64,000 bases of DNA, taken from NCBI RefSeq assembly GCF_900105725.1, contig NZ_FNLM01000034.1, forward strand, positions 1,054,001-1,118,000. The letters run 5' to 3'. Of the stretch, positions 18,902 through 27,388 are shown in pieces (position 1 is the first letter of the stretch; each line of letters starts with the position of its first letter). This DNA comes from Gordonia westfalica (GTDB taxonomy: Bacteria; Actinomycetota; Actinomycetes; Mycobacteriales; Mycobacteriaceae). The notes below the pieces were generated by a model. It was not told the DNA's origin, did no database searches, and was given only the letters and a program-made list of their open reading frames with translations. A program made the translations under genes and the position numbers.

Positions 18902-20509
18902 GTGCGCTCCAGGTCTGTGCTGGCGACCGCTTTCCTGGCGGCGTCGATCATCGCGCGGCTCGTCTGGGACACGCTGACCGTGAACGGCAGGAACTTCGTG
19001 GACCTGCACGTTTACCGCGACGGTTCGGCGGGTCTCGCCGACGGGTCGCTCTATTTGTTCACCTATTCCGGTGAGACGGACTTCGCGCTCCCCTTCACCT
19101 ATCCACCGTTCGCCGCGGTGGTCCTCTATCCCCTGTCGCTCATTCCGTGGGACATCGTGGCGATCGGCTGGCAACTCGCGACCTTCGCCGCCCTCTACGC
19201 GTGTGTGGTGCTCTCGCTACGGCTGTGCGGCCGCTCCACCGACGTCCACGTGCTCGCGGCGCTGTGGACGGCACCGGCCATCTGGTGTGAACCGGTCCGG
19301 GTGACCCTGGACTACGGCCAGATCAACGTCTTCCTGATGCTCGGCACCCTTTTGGCGATCTTCTGGGCGCGCCGCGCCGACGGGACATCGAGCGAGCGCG
19401 GTGTGCTCGCCGGCGGCGCGCTGATCGGCCTGATGGCGGGGATCAAGCTCACCCCCGCGATCAGCGGTCTCTGGTACCTCGCCGTCCGCAAGCCGTGGGG
19501 CGCACTGTCGGCGGCGTTCGCCTTCGTGTTCACGGTCCTCGGGTGCCTGCTGCTCTTCCCGGAGGTCACCCGCACCTACTACGGAACGCTGTTCGGGGAC
19601 GCCGAACGGATCGGCCCCGTCGAGGCGGTCATCAACCAGAGCCTGCGCGGAACCCTCTCGCGGTTCGTCGGTTTCGACGTCGGCACCGGGTGGATCTGGT
19701 TCCTCGGCGTCCTGATCGCCACCGTCGTGGCCTTCTTCACCTGGCGTGCGGTGTCCGACGCCCTCGGCGTCCTGCTCGTCGTTCAGTTCTTCGGCCTGCT
19801 GATCTCGCCGATCTCCTGGGTCCACCACTGGGTGTGGGTGGTCCCGCTCGGCATCTGGCTGGTCCACGGCGCGGGAGCGCGACGCCCCGGCGCCCGCGCG
19901 ATCCTGGGTCTGTGGGTGGCCGTCGCCGCCCTCGGCATCCCGTGGATCCTGCGTGTCCTCATCGAGTACGGGCCCGTACCCCCGACGGCCGTCGAGGCCG
20001 TGTTGGGCGCGGCGTGGGCGGTCGCCACCTTCGTCACGATGGGCTGGATGATCGCCACCAAGGCGGCGCGCGGTGCAGACGGGACCGACGACCGTCCGAA
20101 GGACGTGGTGGCCGCGGCCATCGTCGACGACGGTCGGGTGCTGCTCGCCCAGCGCGCCCATCCGGCCGAGCTGGCCGGCAAGTGGGAACTCCCGGGTGGC
20201 CGCGTCGAGTCCGGTGAGACCCACGCCCAGGCCCTCACCCGCGAGATCCGCGAGGAACTCGGTGCCGAGATCGAGGTGGGCGCGCGCGTCGGCGCAGAGG
20301 TGAGGCTGCCGGGTGGCCTGGTCCTGCACGCGTATCGGGCTCGTCTCCGCTCCGGAACCCCCGCCGCCCTCGAACATCTCGAGATGCAGTGGTTCTCGGC
20401 TGACGAGCTGCGGCGGATCGACGCCGAGGACGTGGTGCCGGCGGACCGTGGCTGGATTCCCGAGCTGTGCGCCGTGCTCGACGACGCACGGGTCGGCGAG
20501 GCGGGCTGA
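18902..20509 (+). CDS. MptC-like alpha-(1->2)-mannosyltransferase fused to a C-terminal Nudix hydrolase
   Basis: The first ~390 residues are a polytopic GT87/DUF2029 mannosyltransferase like Rv2181, which adds alpha-1,2-mannose branches to lipomannan/LAM. The motif VDLHVYRDGSAGL in the first loop and about ten membrane segments support this. From about residue 400 the same frame continues into a MutT-type Nudix domain: GGRVESGETHAQALTREIRE fits the Nudix box (G-x5-E-x7-RE-x2-EE-x-G). No stop interrupts the frame. An internal GTG at about 20106 with GAAGGA close by could start a separate Nudix protein. The Rv2181 family is normally ~430 aa without Nudix, so the fusion is unusual. TACCCT lies 8 nt before the GTG start. 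Confidence 0.85.
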   Translation: MRSRSVLATAFLAASIIARLVWDTLTVNGRNFVDLHVYRDGSAGLADGSLYLFTYSGETDFALPFTYPPFAAVVLYPLSLIPWDIVAIGWQLATFAALYACVVLSLRLCGRSTDVHVLAALWTAPAIWCEPVRVTLDYGQINVFLMLGTLLAIFWARRADGTSSERGVLAGGALIGLMAGIKLTPAISGLWYLAVRKPWGALSAAFAFVFTVLGCLLLFPEVTRTYYGTLFGDAERIGPVEAVINQSLRGTLSRFVGFDVGTGWIWFLGVLIATVVAFFTWRAVSDALGVLLVVQFFGLLISPISWVHHWVWVVPLGIWLVHGAGARRPGARAILGLWVAVAALGIPWILRVLIEYGPVPPTAVEAVLGAAWAVATFVTMGWMIATKAARGADGTDDRPKDVVAAAIVDDGRVLLAQRAHPAELAGKWELPGGRVESGETHAQALTREIREELGAEIEVGARVGAEVRLPGGLVLHAYRARLRSGTPAALEHLEMQWFSADELRRIDAEDVVPADRGWIPELCAVLDDARVGEAG

Positions 20510-20562
20510 CTACGCGCCGCCGGGCTCGGGTCCCCCGGCGATGCCAGAAGGACGAGCACAGT

Positions 20563-20795
20563 ACCCCTGCTCCCTGAAGCGCGAGCACAGCCACCCCTGC
20601 TCCCAGAAGCGCGAGCACACCACCCCTGCTCCCAGAAGCGCGAGCACACCACCCCTGCTCCCAGAAGCGCGAGCACACCACCCCTGCTCCCAGAAGCGCG
20701 AGCACACCACCCCTGCTCCCAGAAGCGCGAGGACATCGCCCCCTGCTCCCAGAAGCGCGAGGACATCGCCCCCTGCTCCCTGAGGTGCGAGCGGA
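20563..20795. repeat. 29-bp tandem repeat array
   Basis: Eight copies of a 29-bp unit (starts near 20563, 20592, 20621, 20650, 20679, 20708, 20737, 20766) with the core cccctgctcccagaagcg followed by cgagcacac. The central four are almost identical and the edges diverge. It lies between the convergent ends of the mannosyltransferase and the acyltransferase genes. Units are contiguous, so it is not a CRISPR. The edge units grade into ctccctgaggtgcgag, the core seen again near 54949–55073. The remaining gap to 20908 holds no recognisable gene. Confidence 0.92.
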
Positions 20796-20908
20796 GCGAG
20801 CCACGAAGGGCCGGCGAGGTCGGCTCACCCGGCCTTCGAGGCTCGTCGACTTCGATGCGCTCCTCGCACCTCGGGCAGCGGACCCGGGTGCGTCGCGTTC
20901 TCTCGAGA

Positions 20909-21619
20909 TCAGGCAGCGGCGTCGGCTGCCGGCGGCTCGACGGCCGGGGCCTTGTTCTTGAGGCTCGCGGCGTAGACGTCGACGTACTGCTGGCCGGAGA
21001 GCTGCATGAGCTCGTACATGATCTCGTCGGTGACGGCCCGCTCGATGTAGCGGTTGCCCTCCATCCCCTCGTAGCGGGAGAAGTCGAGGGGCTTGCCGAT
21101 GCGGACGGTGACCTTCGTGGGGCGCGGCAGGATGGAACCGGGCGGATTGAACTTGTGGGTATCCACCATGGCGACCGGGATCACCGGTACGCCGGTGTCC
21201 ATGGCGAGGCGCGCGAGACCGGTCTTGCCCTTGTACAGCCGGCCGTCGGGTGAGCGGGTGCCCTCCGGGTACATGCCCATCAGCTTGCCCGCTTCGAGCT
21301 GGCGGCGGGCGGCGGTGAAGGCGCCCTCGGCGGCGGCGGCACCGGACCGGTCGATGGGGATCTGCCCGACCGCGGTGAAGAACCACCGCTGGAAGGCCCC
21401 TTTGAGGCCGGTGCCGGTGAAGTACTCGCTCTTGGCGAGGAAGTAGATGCGGCGGTCCACCATCAGCGGCAGGAAGAAGCTGTCCATGACCGCGAGGTGG
21501 TTGCTCGCCAGGATCGCCGGCCCGTCGGTCGGGATGTTCTCATGCCCTTCGATCGTCGGGCGGCCCAGGACACGGAGGATCGGCCCCAAGAAGATGTACT
21601 TGAACGACCAGTACCACAT
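20909..21619 (-). CDS. plsC: 1-acyl-sn-glycerol-3-phosphate acyltransferase (PlsC-like, Rv2182c)
   Basis: Membrane-associated acyltransferase of phospholipid synthesis. From the ATG at 21619, preceded by AAGGAGAG, it is 236 aa. The catalytic motif NHLAVMD and the substrate motif YPEGTRSPDG are present, with FLAKSEYF and VIPVAMVDTHKF as further family blocks. The N-terminal WSFKYIFLGPILRVLG is a membrane anchor. It is the last gene of a minus-strand run from 25419 and follows glucokinase by about 137 bp, the same neighbours as in corynebacteria. Confidence 0.92.
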   Translation of the reverse strand: MWYWSFKYIFLGPILRVLGRPTIEGHENIPTDGPAILASNHLAVMDSFFLPLMVDRRIYFLAKSEYFTGTGLKGAFQRWFFTAVGQIPIDRSGAAAAEGAFTAARRQLEAGKLMGMYPEGTRSPDGRLYKGKTGLARLAMDTGVPVIPVAMVDTHKFNPPGSILPRPTKVTVRIGKPLDFSRYEGMEGNRYIERAVTDEIMYELMQLSGQQYVDVYAASLKNKAPAVEPPAADAAA

Positions 21620-21756
21620 GAGACTCTCCTTGCCCGCACACTTCTCCTGACCCGATGCCGGTGCCGGCAGCGGACCCCCACCGTCGGAACACTCACCCCG
21701 CGGTCCCGACATCAAGACCATACCCGCGTCGGACTCCGGCGACCGGCCCGGTTTCC

Positions 21757-22746
21757 TCAGCGGGCGGCCGACGGCGGCGCGGACTGGCTCGCTGCCGCCC
21801 GAAGCGCTTGGCGCGCAACCTCTGCCGCGCCGACGACACCGGCCGTTTCGCCGAGCTGGGTGCCGCGGATACGCGCGAGCTGGCGGTGTCCGGCACCGGT
21901 GACCTGCCGTGAGTAGTGCTCGCGGGCCTCGTCGAGGAACAGCCCCGACGCCGCCCCGACGCCACCGGCCAGCACGATCAGGTCGGGGTCGAAGATGTCG
22001 GCGATCATCGCCAGCCCCTGACCCAGGGACGTCGCGAAGCGGGCGAAGGCCGCGAGGGCCACGGCGTCACCGTCGGCGGCCGCTCCGGCGACCCGACGCC
22101 CGGTCAGGGAACCGGGATCGGCGGCCACGTCGGCGGCGAGCTGACTGCGTCCCCAGTCCCCGTCGGCCAGCAGTTCGACCACGGTGTCCACCAAAGCGGT
22201 TCCGCTGCAATACCGTTCCCAGCATCCGCGCTTTCCGCAGGCGCAGGCACGACCGTCGGGGACGATCGTGAGATGTCCGAGTTCCGGTGCGACGCCATAG
22301 CTCCCGCGATAGATCTCGCCGTCGATGACGAGACCGGCGCCGATGCCGGTGCCGATCGCGAGCACCACGGTGTTGTGCCCACGCGCGGCCGCCCCGAATC
22401 GCCACTCGGCGACCGCTGCCGCGTTGGCGTCGTGTTCGGCGAACACCGGGATGCCGACGCGCCGGGTCATGTCCTCGGCGACCGGCGCCTCCCGCCACGG
22501 CAGGTGCGGGGCGAACCGGACGATGCTGCGGTCGGTGGTGAGGAAGCCGGCGATCGCGAGACCGACGGCTTTCGCATCCCACCGGGAGGTCAGCTCGCCG
22601 ACGAGCCGGTCCAGGCAGTGCTCGAGAGCCTGGACGGTGGGCGGCGTCTGCGCGCGGAGGGTGTCGAGCATCGTGCCGCGGTCGTCGACCACCGAGGCCC
22701 GCACGCTCGTGCCGCCGATGTCGATGCCGATGGTCAGCTCACCCAT
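21757..22746 (-). CDS. glk: ROK-family glucokinase
   Basis: Phosphorylates glucose with ATP (possibly also polyphosphate; not decidable here). The 329-aa product begins GELTIGIDIGGTSVRASVVD, the phosphate-binding loop. It has the ROK zinc signature ELGHLTIVPDGRACACGKRGCWE with the CxCGxxGC cysteines, and AEHDANAAAVAEW with the catalytic aspartate. The ATG at 22746 overlaps the stop of the upstream small gene (TGATG), so translation is probably coupled; the GTG one codon earlier is less likely. A glucokinase next to the plsC and NlpC/qcr region is also found in Corynebacterium. Confidence 0.9.
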   Translation of the reverse strand: MGELTIGIDIGGTSVRASVVDDRGTMLDTLRAQTPPTVQALEHCLDRLVGELTSRWDAKAVGLAIAGFLTTDRSIVRFAPHLPWREAPVAEDMTRRVGIPVFAEHDANAAAVAEWRFGAAARGHNTVVLAIGTGIGAGLVIDGEIYRGSYGVAPELGHLTIVPDGRACACGKRGCWERYCSGTALVDTVVELLADGDWGRSQLAADVAADPGSLTGRRVAGAAADGDAVALAAFARFATSLGQGLAMIADIFDPDLIVLAGGVGAASGLFLDEAREHYSRQVTGAGHRQLARIRGTQLGETAGVVGAAEVARQALRAAASQSAPPSAAR

Positions 22747-23180
22747 CACTGCTCCTGGTCGGGTCCGGTGCGCGCGTCCGGGCGTCGTGGGGTACCGATA
22801 CGGACCGCGATCGGTTCGTAGTGTCGTGGTTCCGATGTCGTGGTGGGAGCCGACCGCAGTGCCTCGGCGATGGCCTCCAGGACGGCGATGACCGCTGCGA
22901 GGAGCCGGGCGATCAGGTCGCCGATCTCACTGAGCAGCGAGGTGATCTCCCCCGAGGCACCTGCGAACGCGTGACCGACAGGTCCGTCGGCGCCGAACGC
23001 GGCGGCATACCCGGAAGCAGTCGCACCCGCATCCTGCGGGCCACGTGCGAAGAGGCCCGCGAGCGCGTCGATCTGATTCGCCAACCCGAGCAGCAAGTCC
23101 CGGACCGGATCGCCGTGCGTCGCACCGCGGTCGTCACGATCGGACCCGTCACCGCGTGACGTCCCATCGTCCGTACCCAT
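22746..23180 (-). CDS. Small conserved hypothetical protein (Rv2183c position)
   Basis: No function recognised. From the ATG at 23180 the product is 144 aa: an acidic, Asp/Gly/Arg-rich N-terminus, a middle region rich in Ala/Gly, a long amphipathic to hydrophobic helix (about residues 85–110, LIARLLAAVIAVLEAIAEAL) and a basic tail. A GGGGAGAG stretch precedes the start. It sits between the ArsA-like gene and glucokinase and overlaps the latter by one base. The hydrophobic helix suggests membrane association or oligomerisation (inference). Confidence 0.7.
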   Translation of the reverse strand: MGTDDGTSRGDGSDRDDRGATHGDPVRDLLLGLANQIDALAGLFARGPQDAGATASGYAAAFGADGPVGHAFAGASGEITSLLSEIGDLIARLLAAVIAVLEAIAEALRSAPTTTSEPRHYEPIAVRIGTPRRPDARTGPDQEQ

Positions 23181-23324
23181 TCGCTTGCTCTCCCCTCGCC
23201 GCTGGTGCCCGGAGGCATCGTGCCGCACACCCGCGACCACATGTGGACGGGCGTCCCAGCACCGTACCGTGCGGTCGCCGCCTGTGTGGTCTTCGAACGT
23301 ACCCGGTGGCCGTACCGGAGGCGA

Positions 23325-24518
23325 CTACCGGCGCGGCCAGACAGCAGGGTCGGGGACGAAGCCGACGGTGAGCCGTCCCTCGTCCCAGGCCGCGTCCACG
23401 ACCGTGCATCGCCGCAGCACCGACGGCAGACGCACCGGATGACGGAAGCCGGAGATGGTCACGAGCAGGTCGTCACCGCTGCGCCCGAGGACCAGCGAGT
23501 CGGGATCGGGCAGGCGTTGCGGCCACGACAAGCGGAAGGCGGTCGCCCCTCCGGACGCGGAGTCGACGACCGCCGCGGCCGATCCGCGCGGGATACCGTG
23601 CGGATCGGGCAGCCGGACGCCGAGTTTGCGCAGCCGGGCCATCCGATCGATCGTCTCGGCCGACCGGTCCACCACCGCCACCCGCACACCACCGCACCCG
23701 TCGGGACCGGCGAGCAGCCCCTCGACGTGCGCGACGAGATCTTCCGGAGACTCCGCGCCCACGCCGCGATTCACCTGCACCGAGGCCAGCGGCAGTCCCA
23801 TGATGTCCGCCCCCGCGACGTAGTGCTCGGCGAGGCGGCGTGCCCGATCATCCGTGCCGAGGACCAGGTGGACGGCCACCGCGTGCGCGTCGGCGAACAA
23901 CTCTGCGACGTCGGCGCAGTCGCGGTCGATGGCGTCCACCGCGGCGGTCAGCTGCGCCATCACCGGCCGCTCGGCCGCCGTCGCGAGCCGTCGGTGCCGC
24001 GGCCAGAACCGGTTGAGCGCCTGACTCAGCACCGATCCCCCACGCAGGAACTGCAGCGGGTCACCGCAGCCCGAACAGTCGACGATGATCCGTTGCCACT
24101 GACCGCTCGTCGCCTCGTCGCGGATACGTCGCAGCAACAGGAAGTCGTCGATACCCGGCAGCGAGGTCAGTTCCGCGGCGTCGATGCCGGCGAGCGTCCC
24201 GACCCCGGGCAGGACGGCCTTGCTGCGACCCGCGGTGTGCTCGAGGACGTCGACGAAGGCCGACCAGGTGCGTTCGGTGAGATCGAGCCGATCCAGTGTC
24301 AGCAGGTGGAGGAACTTCGAGACCGCCACCGGTTCACCGGGCTGCCGGTAGACATGCGCCCAGTCGTGCACGGGCGACCAGCGGTCGACGGTGATGAGCA
24401 GGGTGTGCCGCTCCGGCCGGGTGACGGCATGACGCGAATCCCTGGGCGTGCCGGGTCGTTGGGACGCCGCCGCGGCGGCGACAGCGGAGACGCCGGAGCC
24501 TCCGGGACCGAGCACCAC
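23325..24518 (-). CDS. ArsA/MinD-like ATPase homologue with degenerate P-loop (Rv2184c-like)
   Basis: A 397-aa protein of the ArsA-like SIMIBI ATPase group, not an arsenite pump component in this context. The N-terminus begins MVLGPGGSGVSAVAAA, where a deviant Walker A (GKGGxGKS/T) is expected; both lysines are absent. Later parts resemble the family: IIVDCSGCGDPLQFLRG matches the switch II/Walker B region, and a C-terminal beta-rich section (ALPHALP-like) follows. The start is one of two adjacent GTGs without a good ribosome site, about 20 nt after the SRPBCC stop, so coupling is likely. Nucleotide hydrolysis is doubtful without the lysines. Confidence 0.75.
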   Translation of the reverse strand: MVLGPGGSGVSAVAAAAASQRPGTPRDSRHAVTRPERHTLLITVDRWSPVHDWAHVYRQPGEPVAVSKFLHLLTLDRLDLTERTWSAFVDVLEHTAGRSKAVLPGVGTLAGIDAAELTSLPGIDDFLLLRRIRDEATSGQWQRIIVDCSGCGDPLQFLRGGSVLSQALNRFWPRHRRLATAAERPVMAQLTAAVDAIDRDCADVAELFADAHAVAVHLVLGTDDRARRLAEHYVAGADIMGLPLASVQVNRGVGAESPEDLVAHVEGLLAGPDGCGGVRVAVVDRSAETIDRMARLRKLGVRLPDPHGIPRGSAAAVVDSASGGATAFRLSWPQRLPDPDSLVLGRSGDDLLVTISGFRHPVRLPSVLRRCTVVDAAWDEGRLTVGFVPDPAVWPRR

Positions 24519-24538
24519 ATGTATGGGTGTGAGATCGA

Positions 24539-24976
24539 TCAGCCTTCGACCCTCTTCTTCAGGTCGTTCAGCGCGGCATCGGTGATCGCCTTCTCGGCAC
24601 GGCGTTTGAGCTGACCGATCATCGGCACCTGCAGATCGACCATGAGCTCATAGGTGACCTTGGTGGAGCCGGGCACCTGCTGGGTCAGGATGTAGCGGCC
24701 GCGCTGATCCTTCTGCAGATCGCTGGAGACCAGCCGCCACGAGACCGAGGTTCCCTGCGGATCCCATTCGTAGGCAAGTACATACGTGTCCTGCAGGACA
24801 CCCGCGTCGAGAACGAAACGCACCTCGAGTGCCCGTCCCGCGTCGTCGGTGCGCAGCACCTCGACCTCGTGTGCCGCGGTGACCCAGTCCGGGTAGTGCG
24901 CGAAATCGGAGATGACGGCGAGGATGTCCTCGGCGTCGGCGCCGATGACGATGTCGCGTTCGGTGTGGTCGGCCAT
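24539..24976 (-). CDS. SRPBCC (START-like) protein, TB16.3/Rv2185c type
   Basis: A 145-aa START/Bet v 1-fold protein, likely binding a lipid or other hydrophobic ligand. It begins MADHTERDIVIGADAEDILAV and contains the family block ISDFAHYPDWVTAAHEVEVL and a C-terminal amphipathic helix (LKRRAEKAITDAALNDLKKRVEG). The ATG at 24976 overlaps the preceding stop as TGATG, so it is translationally coupled to the second SRPBCC gene. Its ligand is unknown. Confidence 0.85.
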   Translation of the reverse strand: MADHTERDIVIGADAEDILAVISDFAHYPDWVTAAHEVEVLRTDDAGRALEVRFVLDAGVLQDTYVLAYEWDPQGTSVSWRLVSSDLQKDQRGRYILTQQVPGSTKVTYELMVDLQVPMIGQLKRRAEKAITDAALNDLKKRVEG

Positions 24977-25419
24977 CACACGGCCTCCGCGGTCTCGGCC
25001 CCCGCCGCGGGGCCGCCCACGTGCCGGTCCGCCTCGAGGAGACGCTTCACCTCGAAGGACATGTCCTTGCCCGCCACGCGACGTCGCTTGTTCTCCTCGG
25101 CCAGCGCGTCGGCCCGGGCGACCGGGTCGTCCCCCCGCTCACCGGGCAGGGCGCGGGTCGGTTCCGCGTGGAGGAAGTAGTGCAGGACGAAGCCGTCGAG
25201 GACCGCCTCGTTCCAGATCTCCATCGTCCCGGCCACCGGCCCGTCGACACGCCACCGGACACCTTGCTCCGCACGGTCTTCGGTGACCGCCAGACGCAGG
25301 TCGGGCCACCATCGCCGCCAGTTGGCGGGGTCGCCGATCACGGCAGCGGCCAGGCGTGGTGCCGCGGCGACGAAGACCTCGTCGGCCACCTGGATGCTCG
25401 TCACGCCCACTAGCTTCAC
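24976..25419 (-). CDS. Second SRPBCC / polyketide-cyclase-like protein (Rv2186c position)
   Basis: A protein of up to 147 aa with a START-like fold (TSIQVADEVFVAAAPRLAAAVIGDPANWRRWWPDLRLAV, then beta strands). The start is uncertain: GTG at 25419 gives the full length, while GTG at 25404 (VTSIQVADEV) fits the fold equally well. The C-terminal part (ALAEENKRRRVAGKDMSFEVKRLLEA) is helical and basic. It is the first gene of the minus-strand run to plsC and is divergent from fadD15. Pairing of two SRPBCC proteins with an ArsA-like ATPase is conserved in mycobacteria; function unknown. Confidence 0.78.
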   Translation of the reverse strand: MKLVGVTSIQVADEVFVAAAPRLAAAVIGDPANWRRWWPDLRLAVTEDRAEQGVRWRVDGPVAGTMEIWNEAVLDGFVLHYFLHAEPTRALPGERGDDPVARADALAEENKRRRVAGKDMSFEVKRLLEADRHVGGPAAGAETAEAV

Positions 25420-25527
25420 ATACTCGCGTCGACGCAGGGTAGTGCACCCGAAGGGCGGTGCCGTGAACGTGCCGATTTACAGCAGGGATACGATTTGCAC
25501 AACGGCATCTACTGGAGGGTAACCACG

Positions 25528-27336
25528 ATGAGTGAGTACAGCGTGCCTGCGAAGTTCTCGATCGCCGAAGACGAGAACTGCACGAACATCATCTTCGATC
25601 TGGCTCAGCGATCACCGCAGCACGTCGTGTTCCGCCACAAGCAGGGCGACACGTGGGCTCCCATCACGGCCGCCGATGCCGCAGCACGCATCTCGTCGAT
25701 CGCCAAGGGCCTGATCGCCTCCGGCGTCAACCCCGGCGACCGCGTGGCACTGCTGTCGCGCACCCGCCTCGAGTGGAACCTCTTCGACTTCGCGATCTGG
25801 TCGGCCGGCGCGATCACCGTGCCGATCTACGACTCGTCGTCGGCAAGCCAGATCGAATGGATCATGCGCGATTCCGGCGCCGTCGCGATCGTGCTCGAGG
25901 ACGACGCCCACCGCGCCGCCTTCGAGTCCATCGACTCGCTCACCGAGCCGGTCAAGGTCTTCCAGATCGACCGAGCCGACGCACCCGGTGCCGTCGACGA
26001 ACTGGTGTCCGCCGGCGCCGACGTCCACGACGACGAGGTCGGCAAGCGCCGCGCGACCCTCGGGGCCGCCGATCCCGCCACCCTGATCTACACCTCGGGC
26101 ACCACCGGACGCCCCAAGGGATGCGAGCTGACCCACTCGAACATGCTGTCCGAGGTACGCGCGGTGCTCGCCGGTGACCTACTCGACGACCTCATCGGGC
26201 GCGACGAGAAGCGCCTCCTGATGTTCCTGCCGCTGGCACATGTGCTGGCCCGTGCGATCACCCTCGTAGCGATCGAGGCCGGAGCCGAGGTCGGACACAC
26301 CAGCGACATCTCGACCCTCGTCGACGAGTTCGCGGTCTTCAAGCCGTCTCTCATCCTCTCGGTGCCGCGCGTGTTCGAGAAGGTCTACAACTCCGCACGC
26401 CAGAAGGCCTACGACGGTGGCAAGGGCAAGATCTTCGACGCCGCCGCCGACACCGCGGTCGCGTACTCGGAAGGGCGTGAGAAGGGCCAGATCGGTCTGA
26501 TCCTCAAGCTCAAGCACGCGCTGTTCGACGCGCTGGTCTACAAGAAGCTCCGTACGGCCCTGGGCGGCGAGTGCGGGATGGCGATCTCCGGTGGCGGTCC
26601 GCTGGGTGCACGTCTGGGCCACTTCTTCTCCGGTGTCGGCATCCCCGTGTTCGAGGGCTACGGCCTGACCGAGACGACGGCCGCGTTCAGCGTGAACACC
26701 CCGTCGGCCTGGAAGATCGGCACCGTCGGAAAGCCGTTGTCGGGCAACTCCGTCCGCCTCGGCGAGGACGGCGAGATCCTGCTCAAGGGCGGCGTCGTGT
26801 TCAAAGAGTACTGGCAGAACCCGGAGGCGACCGCGGGCGCGATCGTCGACGGCTGGTTCCACACCGGCGACCTCGGCACCGTCGACGCCGACGGTTTCAT
26901 CACGATCACCGGCCGCAAGAAGGAACTCATCGTTACCGCGGGCGGCAAGAACGTCTCCCCCGCCGGTCTCGAGGACGTCATCCGCGCCCACGCCCTGATC
27001 TCGCAGGCGATGGTCGTCGGCGATGCGAAGCCGTTCGTGGCCGCGCTCATCACCGTCGACCCGGAGGCCTTCCCGGCGTGGAAGGAACGCAACAACAAGC
27101 CGGAGTCGGCCTCGGTCGCCGACCTCATCGACGACGCCGACCTCCGCGCCGAGGTCCAGTCGGCCATCGACTCCGCCAACAAGACCGTGTCGAGCGCCGA
27201 GGCGATCAAGAAGTTCCGCATCCTGCCGTCGGACTTCACCGAGGAGACCGGCGAGATGACGCCGACCCTCAAGGTCAAGCGCAACGTGGTCGTGGAGAAA
27301 TTCTCCGTCGACATCGAGGCGATCTACCAGAAGTGA
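25528..27336 (+). CDS. fadD15: Long-chain-fatty-acid-CoA ligase FadD15-type
   Basis: AMP-forming acyl-CoA synthetase, 602 aa from the ATG at 25528, which has GGAGGG about 8 nt upstream. The P-loop-like AMP motif LIYTSGTTGRPKGCELTH is at about residue 185, GYGLTETTAAFS near 375, and the hinge/A8 region WFHTGDLGTVDADGFITITGRKKELIVT near 440–470. FadD15 is the ligase at this place in mycobacteria (Rv2187) and has a similar length. The cysteine after the AMP motif lysine is shared by long-chain members. It activates fatty acids for lipid synthesis or breakdown. Confidence 0.93.
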   Translation: MSEYSVPAKFSIAEDENCTNIIFDLAQRSPQHVVFRHKQGDTWAPITAADAAARISSIAKGLIASGVNPGDRVALLSRTRLEWNLFDFAIWSAGAITVPIYDSSSASQIEWIMRDSGAVAIVLEDDAHRAAFESIDSLTEPVKVFQIDRADAPGAVDELVSAGADVHDDEVGKRRATLGAADPATLIYTSGTTGRPKGCELTHSNMLSEVRAVLAGDLLDDLIGRDEKRLLMFLPLAHVLARAITLVAIEAGAEVGHTSDISTLVDEFAVFKPSLILSVPRVFEKVYNSARQKAYDGGKGKIFDAAADTAVAYSEGREKGQIGLILKLKHALFDALVYKKLRTALGGECGMAISGGGPLGARLGHFFSGVGIPVFEGYGLTETTAAFSVNTPSAWKIGTVGKPLSGNSVRLGEDGEILLKGGVVFKEYWQNPEATAGAIVDGWFHTGDLGTVDADGFITITGRKKELIVTAGGKNVSPAGLEDVIRAHALISQAMVVGDAKPFVAALITVDPEAFPAWKERNNKPESASVADLIDDADLRAEVQSAIDSANKTVSSAEAIKKFRILPSDFTEETGEMTPTLKVKRNVVVEKFSVDIEAIYQK

Positions 27337-27388
27337 GCCCCGGGGGCGGGTTCGGAATCAATCCGCCCCGGCACCCGTTGGTGCCACC

